A stretch of 8,402 nt of DNA from Dehalococcoidia bacterium (GTDB lineage Bacteria; Chloroflexota; Dehalococcoidia; GIF9; UBA5620). Positions 5,094 to 8,402 of the stretch are shown here, piece after piece. A program made the position numbers and the translations under genes. The DNA is taken from NCBI GenBank assembly GCA_016783225.1, contig JADHWZ010000096.1:1-8402 (forward strand), in the 5' to 3' direction. Below the pieces are notes generated by a model that saw only the letters and a list, made by a program, of their open reading frames with translations, was not told where the DNA came from and searched no databases. Positions within the stretch are counted from its first letter, which is position 1. Each line of letters opens with the position of its first letter.

Positions 5094-6614
5094 GTGCTGG
5101 CTAAGGTAACGAGCTGCGCCGTGGTCGGGCTGGAGGGTGCTATCGTTGAAGTGGAGGTTGACATCTCACCAGGCCTTCCCACCTTAACCATTGTCGGGCT
5201 ACCCGATACTGCCGTTCAAGAGGCCAAAGAGCGAGTCCGGGCCGCCATTCGCAATTCCGGCTGCACCTTCCCGATGAAACGCATTACGGTGAATCTGGCC
5301 CCCGCCGACCTCAAGAAGGCTGGCCCTGCCTATGACATGCCCATCGCTATCGGCATTCTGCTTAGCTCACAGCAGGTATTTGCCGATGTCTCAAAGACGC
5401 TTTTCCTAGGTGAGCTTTCCTTAGATGGCAGCCTGCGCCATACCCGTGGCATCTTACCCATGGTAGCTCTAGCCCACGAAAAAGGTTTCTCAGAAGTCTT
5501 CGTTCCAGCCGATGATGCCAACGAGGCCTCCTTGATAGATGGCAGCCAGGTCATTCCCGCCATCTCACTTGCCCAATTAGTCAGCCATCTCCGGGGCGAG
5601 ATATCAATCCCTCAGCATCAGCCAGACAGGGACTGGAGGGATACCATTCCTGATTCCCCCCAGACCGACTTAGCAAACATAAAAGGACAGGAACACGCCA
5701 AACGTGCTCTGGAAGTAGCCGCTACTGGCGGACACAATATTCTCATGTCTGGTCCACCGGGAAGCGGCAAGACCATGCTGGCTCGCTCCCTACCCGGTAT
5801 CATGCCACCGATGAGCCTGGCCGAGGCCCTGGAAACGACCAAAATCTATAGCGTTAGCGGACTTCTTTCCCACGACTCTCCCCTCGTAAGCCAGCGTCCC
5901 TTTCGATCACCTCATTACACCATCTCTCATGCTGGACTGGTCGGCGGCGGACATTGGCCCCGGCCCGGCGAAATAAGCCTCAGCCATCGCGGCGTGCTTT
6001 TTCTGGATGAGTTCCCTGAATTCACCCACATGGCTCTCGAATCATTGCGTCAACCAGTGGAGGATAGGCTTGTTACCATCAGCCGTGCTCAAGGCAGTGT
6101 CACCTTCCCGGCGAATTTTATGCTCGTAGCAGCCATGAACCCATGCCCCTGCGGCTATTATGGTGACACGCTCAAAGAATGCAAATGCTCCGCCAGCGAA
6201 ATCTCACGCTACCAGAAGCGAATCAGCGGGCCACTCCTCGATCGCATAGATGTTTTCATCGAAGTGCCCCGCGTTGAATACGAGAAGCTTACCGATGATA
6301 CACTGGGTGAGGTCTCGGAGAGGGTTCGGGCTAGAATTGAAGCCGCCAGGCAAATTCAGCAAGAGCGCTTCCAGGGAACAAAGCTTATTTGCAACACCGA
6401 GATGACGCCTGTAGAAGTCAAGGAGTTCTGCCAGATGGAGACCCCTGCCCAGAGCTTACTACGGACCGCCATGAAGCAACTCCATCTCACTGCCCGTGCC
6501 TTTCACCGCGTCCTCAAGCTGGCTCGAACCATCGCCGACCTGGACGGAGCCGATATCATCAAGGCAAACCATCTCGCCGAAGCGCTGCAATACCGCCAGA
6601 GGAGCGGGGGTTAG
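5094..6614 (+). CDS. comM: ComM/YifB Mg-chelatase-like AAA+ ATPase
   Basis: This 506-residue protein has the full length of the YifB/ComM family. ComM is a hexameric AAA+ helicase that drives branch migration of incoming DNA during natural transformation; in non-competent bacteria the role is less clear. An N-terminal ChlI/Lon-protease-like domain fills about residues 15-165 (VDISPGLPTLTIVGLPDTAV, NLAPADLKKAGPAYDMPIA). The ATPase follows, with Walker A GPPGSGKT at 220-227 and FRSPHYTISHAGLVGGG near 270-286. Walker B VLFLDEF is at 301-307, the sensor region VAAMNPCPCG at 345-354, and LDRIDV with its arginine at 382-387. Four cysteines (351, 353, 363, 365) are typical of the family and may bind metal. 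The C-terminal domain ends in ARAFHRVLKLARTIADL and HLAEALQYRQR. GTG is chosen over the upstream TTG because of the GGGAG spacing and the family N-terminus. The gene may be co-transcribed with the CinA-Nudix gene. The frame is intact. Confidence 0.95.
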   Translation: MLAKVTSCAVVGLEGAIVEVEVDISPGLPTLTIVGLPDTAVQEAKERVRAAIRNSGCTFPMKRITVNLAPADLKKAGPAYDMPIAIGILLSSQQVFADVSKTLFLGELSLDGSLRHTRGILPMVALAHEKGFSEVFVPADDANEASLIDGSQVIPAISLAQLVSHLRGEISIPQHQPDRDWRDTIPDSPQTDLANIKGQEHAKRALEVAATGGHNILMSGPPGSGKTMLARSLPGIMPPMSLAEALETTKIYSVSGLLSHDSPLVSQRPFRSPHYTISHAGLVGGGHWPRPGEISLSHRGVLFLDEFPEFTHMALESLRQPVEDRLVTISRAQGSVTFPANFMLVAAMNPCPCGYYGDTLKECKCSASEISRYQKRISGPLLDRIDVFIEVPRVEYEKLTDDTLGEVSERVRARIEAARQIQQERFQGTKLICNTEMTPVEVKEFCQMETPAQSLLRTAMKQLHLTARAFHRVLKLARTIADLDGADIIKANHLAEALQYRQRSGG

Positions 6615-6643
6615 TGGGCCCGTTCGACCAGGTTCTTGTTTTT

Positions 6644-6672
6644 TAGGTGCCACCCGCCCACGGGTGGCCCTA
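6644..6672. repeat. Hairpin repeat after comM
   Basis: GCCACCCG (6649-6656) and CGGGTGGC (6661-6668) form a perfect 8-bp GC-rich stem with the loop CCCA. The outer arms TAGG (6644-6647) and CCTA (6669-6672) add four pairs past one bulged T. It begins 30 bases after the comM stop, so it could stop or stabilise the transcript end. No T-run follows, so a REP-like element is as likely as a terminator. Confidence 0.6.
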
Positions 6673-6757
6673 CTTTACTCCTCCAGCAGTGGCCATCAGG
6701 GGCCAAGGCCGGAAGAGCTATCAGCGCGTAATATGCAGCCCCCTCCCTTTTCTTCAT

Positions 6758-6936
6758 TTTTGTCGTTCAATCCCGACCATCTGTGCATTGCCACGATACA
6801 CCAAGCCAAAGCAGACCAGAATACCCTCTACCATGCTTTCTGTGAAGACCAAGGATAAGGGGTACCCGCCTAGATTGTTGAGGTTACAAAAAGCTTTGGA
6901 TTGAGGGTAGCCTAAAGTTCTATGAGCCACCGCCGG
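6758..6936 (-). repeat. Intergenic repeat copy A (downstream of the HEAT gene)
   Basis: Two blocks match copy B in the same order and spacing. On the plus strand, 6796-6824 (ATACACC, AGCCAAAGCAGA, GAATAC) matches 7635-7663 at 25 of 29 bases. The block at 6906-6936 (GGTAGCC, AAGTTCTATGAGCCACCG) matches copy C at 28 of 31. The blocks start 110 bases apart here and 113 in B. On the minus strand the similarity continues through a decayed -10 (TATCGT where B has TATAAT) and a leader ending in an ATG at 6757. Small hairpins accompany it: GAGCC/GGCTC (6924-6939) and CAGGTC/GACCTG (6942-6957). With the comM hairpin it fills most of the 382-base gap 6615-6996, in which I see no convincing gene. Confidence 0.65.
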
Positions 6937-6996
6937 CTCTGCAGGTCTATCGACCTGTCCATGCCTCACCCTCAAGGCCAAGCTCCCGGCACGCAA

Positions 6997-7590
6997 TCAC
7001 TCCAAGTGCTTCAGTGCCCACGACACTGCCCGTCTAACACTATCGTCTTCATCAGTTTCCAATATCATTTTCAATGAATCCATGGCTGCGGTGTCCCCTA
7101 TCTTCCCAAGTGCCATCGCCGCTCCACGCCTAACGTCCTTACTGTCAGAATCTAGAGCATCGATAAGAGACGCTACAGCTTCGCTTGCTCCTATTTCTCC
7201 GAGAGCCCAAGCTGCTCTGTGCCGAACCTGTTCGTCTTCGTCACGCAGAGCATCGACTAGCAGCTCTGCTGCTCCGTGGTCTTTCTCCTCTCCAAGTATC
7301 CGAGCAGCTTCTCGACGATAATACTTGTTTTCGTCTCTTAACATCGTCCGTGGATTCTTTCGCAACTCGTCCTTTCGTTTCTCAACTTCGGCTACCTTTC
7401 TACTTAGGATACTGTCAATTCCACCAAAGAATTTGACCATGCCATAGAGGGGCACTGAAAGCACACCTGCGATGGCAAGGATTGTGACATAGGGCCATAT
7501 GACAATAATCCCAAAACACCCCCATAATATGCCCAGAATTGCCAAGACCAGTATGCCCATAATAGCCCCAAAAACGACATATCGCCACAT
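6997..7590 (-). CDS. Membrane-anchored HEAT-repeat protein
   Basis: This is a 197-residue protein. Residues about 5-27 and 29-52 are two hydrophobic helices (VVFGAIMGILVLAILGILWG; WPYVTILAIAGVLSVPLYG) that should anchor it in the cytoplasmic membrane. Residues about 60-85 are a charged, possibly coiled linker (SRKVAEVEKRKDELRK). Residues about 88-197 hold roughly three and a half HEAT repeats of the PBS-lyase type: RREAARILGEEKDHGAAELLV, then VRHRAAWALGEIGASEAVASL, VRRGAAMALGKIGDTAAMDSL and a final VRRAVSWALKHLE. Such repeats are protein-binding scaffolds, so a partner-docking role at the membrane is likely, but the partner is unknown. No enzyme motif is seen. The ATG at 7590 is preceded by AGGGTGA (7601-7607) ten bases away and a TATAAT at 7632. 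It lies between repeat copies A and B. Confidence 0.88.
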   Translation of the reverse strand: MWRYVVFGAIMGILVLAILGILWGCFGIIVIWPYVTILAIAGVLSVPLYGMVKFFGGIDSILSRKVAEVEKRKDELRKNPRTMLRDENKYYRREAARILGEEKDHGAAELLVDALRDEDEQVRHRAAWALGEIGASEAVASLIDALDSDSKDVRRGAAMALGKIGDTAAMDSLKMILETDEDDSVRRAVSWALKHLE

Positions 7591-7600
7591 TTCGTTCGAT

Positions 7601-7607
7601 TCACCCT
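7601..7607 (-). promoter_or_regulatory. Shine-Dalgarno of the HEAT gene
   Basis: AGGGTGA on the minus strand lies ten bases before the ATG at 7590. The spacing is slightly long but usable. It is the only ribosome-binding-like sequence near this start. Confidence 0.5.
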
Positions 7608-7631
7608 AGTCACAACTGAGCATTTACCCCG

Positions 7632-7637
7632 ATTATA
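7632..7637 (-). promoter_or_regulatory. -10 element of the HEAT gene
   Basis: TATAAT on the minus strand lies 41 bases before the ATG at 7590, giving a leader of about 35 bases that includes AGGGTGA. No clear -35 is seen. It overlaps the inner conserved block of repeat B, so the repeat carries or abuts the promoter. Confidence 0.45.
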
Positions 7638-7838
7638 CACCGAGCCAAAGCAGAGTGGAATACGGGCACAGGCAATCTGCATCCGTATGGGATTCCCATA
7701 GCAGTCTGGCTATCTAGTTATGAACCCAATTTCGGATTGGGCTTGAGGATAGCTCGAAGCTCTATAAGCTGCCGTTAGGGTGGATCTTGTCCCAAGGAAT
7801 CATTATTAATAGAATCTAGAGGGACATTGAGAACAAGA

Positions 7839-8102
7839 CTAACGTAGTCTCCTCAATTCGAATACAACTGGGTTGTCAGCATCCGGACAAGCCACTGTTG
7901 CCGTATCTTTATCTTGTGCCCACGGTAATTCCCCACCAAAACGCAACACTCGCAAATCAGGGAGAATAGCGTTCAATGCTGGCAAACATATACCTTCCTG
8001 AGTCTTTGAACCAATAATCCAAGAATCGCCTACTTTGTGTTCTGCTGCGCATTCTCCTTTCTGCGATATCACCTTCACCTGAATATCGTACAGTTTGTCC
8101 AT
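7839..8102 (-). CDS. TIGR04076-like small conserved protein
   Basis: This 87-residue protein resembles the TIGR04076 family of short conserved proteins, whose function is unknown. Supporting features are a YDIQVKVISQKGEC-type opening strand, HKVGDSWIIG near residues 22-31, a central GICLPALNAILPDLRVLRFGG (37-57), then PWAQDKDTATVACPDADNPVVFEL (60-83). Cysteines at 18, 39 and 72 lie at positions that are usually Cys in this family and might bind a metal or redox group; that is inference. No membrane segment or signal peptide is present. The ATG at 8102 is supported by AAGGAGGC four bases upstream and a TATAAT at 8140. It is flanked by repeat copies B (downstream) and C (upstream). The gene looks intact and self-contained. 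Confidence 0.85.
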   Translation of the reverse strand: MDKLYDIQVKVISQKGECAAEHKVGDSWIIGSKTQEGICLPALNAILPDLRVLRFGGELPWAQDKDTATVACPDADNPVVFELRRLR

Positions 8103-8106
8103 ACAT

Positions 8107-8114
8107 GCCTCCTT
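8107..8114 (-). promoter_or_regulatory. Shine-Dalgarno of the TIGR04076-like gene
   Basis: AAGGAGGC on the minus strand ends four bases before the ATG at 8102. It is strong and selects this ATG over an out-of-frame ATG at 8106. Confidence 0.75.
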
Positions 8115-8139
8115 AAGATAAGACTACAATATTCGCCCA

Positions 8140-8145
8140 ATTATA
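8140..8145 (-). promoter_or_regulatory. -10 element of the TIGR04076-like gene
   Basis: TATAAT on the minus strand lies 37 bases before the ATG, giving a leader of about 30 bases. No clear -35 lies 16-18 bp upstream. Further upstream two CATATG palindromes (8205-8210 and 8226-8231) sit 21 bp apart, about two helical turns, which could be a regulator site or chance. Confidence 0.45.
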
Positions 8146-8272
8146 CAATAAATTCAAAATAGACTGTTCCCTAATATATGTCTTAGCTGTTAGCACACAG
8201 AGGTCATATGGCTGATTGTGAAAAGCATATGCAGAAATGGTGCAAAGACACACAAGGTCAGTTACTTTCCAA

Positions 8273-8303
8273 GATAGCCTGAAGTTCTATGAGCCACCGC
8301 TGG
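8273..8303 (-). repeat. Intergenic repeat copy C (outer block only)
   Basis: The plus-strand block (GATAGCCTGAAG, then TTCTATGAGCCACCGCTGG) matches copy A's outer block at 28 of 31 bases. The inner block (ACACC-AGCCAAAGCAG) is not found between here and the TIGR04076-like gene, so C is partial or strongly diverged. Apart from this block and the promoter, the 184 bases 8103-8286 hold no gene that I can support. Confidence 0.65.
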
Positions 8304-8402
8304 GCCAAGAATAGCAGTGTTCCCTTGTTGTCCTGCCGTTTGAATCGTACATCCGGCCGCAGTCCAAGCACATGCAGGTTATCCATTCAATGGGGTCTGC
8401 AT
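8287..8402 (-). CDS. Possible C-terminal end of a cysteine-rich protein, partial
   Basis: On the minus strand one frame is open from the window edge to a TAG at 8287-8289, giving 37 residues that include TCMCLDCGRMYDSNGR and EHCYSWPSGG. The CMCLDCG pair is like half a zinc ribbon. The stop codon falls inside the conserved block of repeat copy C, which is unusual for a true gene end. A 37-codon open frame is expected by chance fairly often. The other two minus-strand frames close at 8379 and 8387, either of which would give a gene end nearer the usual 60 bases from the repeat. This is therefore a weak call. Confidence 0.3.
   Translation of the reverse strand, partial: ADPIEWITCMCLDCGRMYDSNGRTTREHCYSWPSGGS

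Larger units (their letters stand above)
7591..7779 (-). repeat. Intergenic repeat copy B, containing the HEAT gene promoter
   Basis: This copy matches copy A in both conserved blocks (plus-strand 7635-7663 and 7748-7779) and continues on the minus strand through the promoter and leader of the HEAT gene. The 7748-7779 block matches copy C at 24 of 32 bases, so B is the most diverged in that block. Between the blocks are two small perfect hairpins not shared with A: TATGGG/CCCATA (7686-7700, loop ATT) and CCCAAT/ATTGGG (7725-7741, loop TTCGG). Its outer end lies 60 bases downstream of the TIGR04076-like gene's stop, the same distance as copy A from the HEAT stop. The 248-base gap 7591-7838 holds no other convincing gene. 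Confidence 0.65.

Noticed and set aside
5051..5104. 17-residue ORF (MAVMLCTITRAGVGCAG) between the CinA-Nudix gene and comM, possible leader peptide
   Set aside because: It is very short, has no ribosome binding site of its own, and shows no attenuator-like structure. Chance is the simplest explanation.
6611..6757. 48-residue minus-strand ORF as a functional gene
   Set aside because: Its -10 is degenerate, it has no Shine-Dalgarno, the peptide is unlike a known family and it ends inside comM. Reported only as a possible relict.
6754..6996. 80-residue minus-strand ORF between comM and the HEAT gene
   Set aside because: It runs through repeat copy A, lacks a ribosome binding site and does not look protein-like.
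6758..7779. Integron attC sites in repeats A and B
   Set aside because: I could not find paired RYYYAAC/GTTRRRY core sites or a conserved long palindrome. The 7-bp inverted matches seen in A (CCAAAGC/GCTTTGG and TACCCTC/GAGGGTA) cross each other and are not conserved in B.

Overview
The window reads as chromosomal DNA of a bacterium with moderate GC. The gene mix (UvrC, a PncC-type CinA domain fused to a Nudix domain, a ComM-type ATPase, a TIGR04076-like protein, a membrane-anchored HEAT protein) and the small hairpin repeats between genes remind me of Chloroflexota, especially Dehalococcoidia-like genomes. That placement is an impression from gene content, not a computed assignment. No tRNA, rRNA, CRISPR array, transposase or prophage gene was seen.

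Layout. 1-1681 (+): the UvrC nucleotide excision repair endonuclease, cut at its N-terminus by the window edge. 1746-1925 (+): a 59-residue two-helix membrane protein with a very strong ribosome binding site. 1926-2164: a gene-free spacer holding three unrelated hairpin-type mini-repeats. 2165-2890 (-): a DUF72 (YecE-like) protein. 2942-3220 (+): a possible small membrane protein diverging from it. 3264-4043 (-): a metallo-beta-lactamase-fold hydrolase with a complete HxHxDH motif, apparently read from a leaderless promoter. 4120-5049 (+): a fusion of an NMN-deamidase (CinA C-terminal) domain with a Nudix hydrolase. 5094-6614 (+): ComM/YifB, a Mg-chelatase-like AAA+ ATPase, 44 bases after it and perhaps in the same transcript.

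The last 1.8 kb (6615-8402) is different in character. It contains only small minus-strand genes: a membrane-anchored HEAT-repeat protein (6997-7590), a TIGR04076-like protein (7839-8102), and possibly the tail of another gene at the right edge. These genes are separated by diverged copies (A, B, C) of one intergenic repeat. The most conserved block of the repeat starts about 60 bases downstream of the HEAT stop (copy A) and of the TIGR04076 stop (copy B). Copies A and B also share a second block about 110 bases further on. In copy B that second block runs into the HEAT gene's promoter and leader. In copy A the equivalent -10 is decayed and the leader runs into a short, probably dead reading frame. 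This gene-repeat-gene-repeat arrangement is the most unusual feature of the window.

Functional links are loose. UvrC and ComM act on DNA (repair; branch migration during transformation), and the CinA-Nudix protein probably salvages or cleans nucleotides. Neighbouring genes often face in different directions, so apart from the CinA-Nudix/ComM pair there is little sign of operons.
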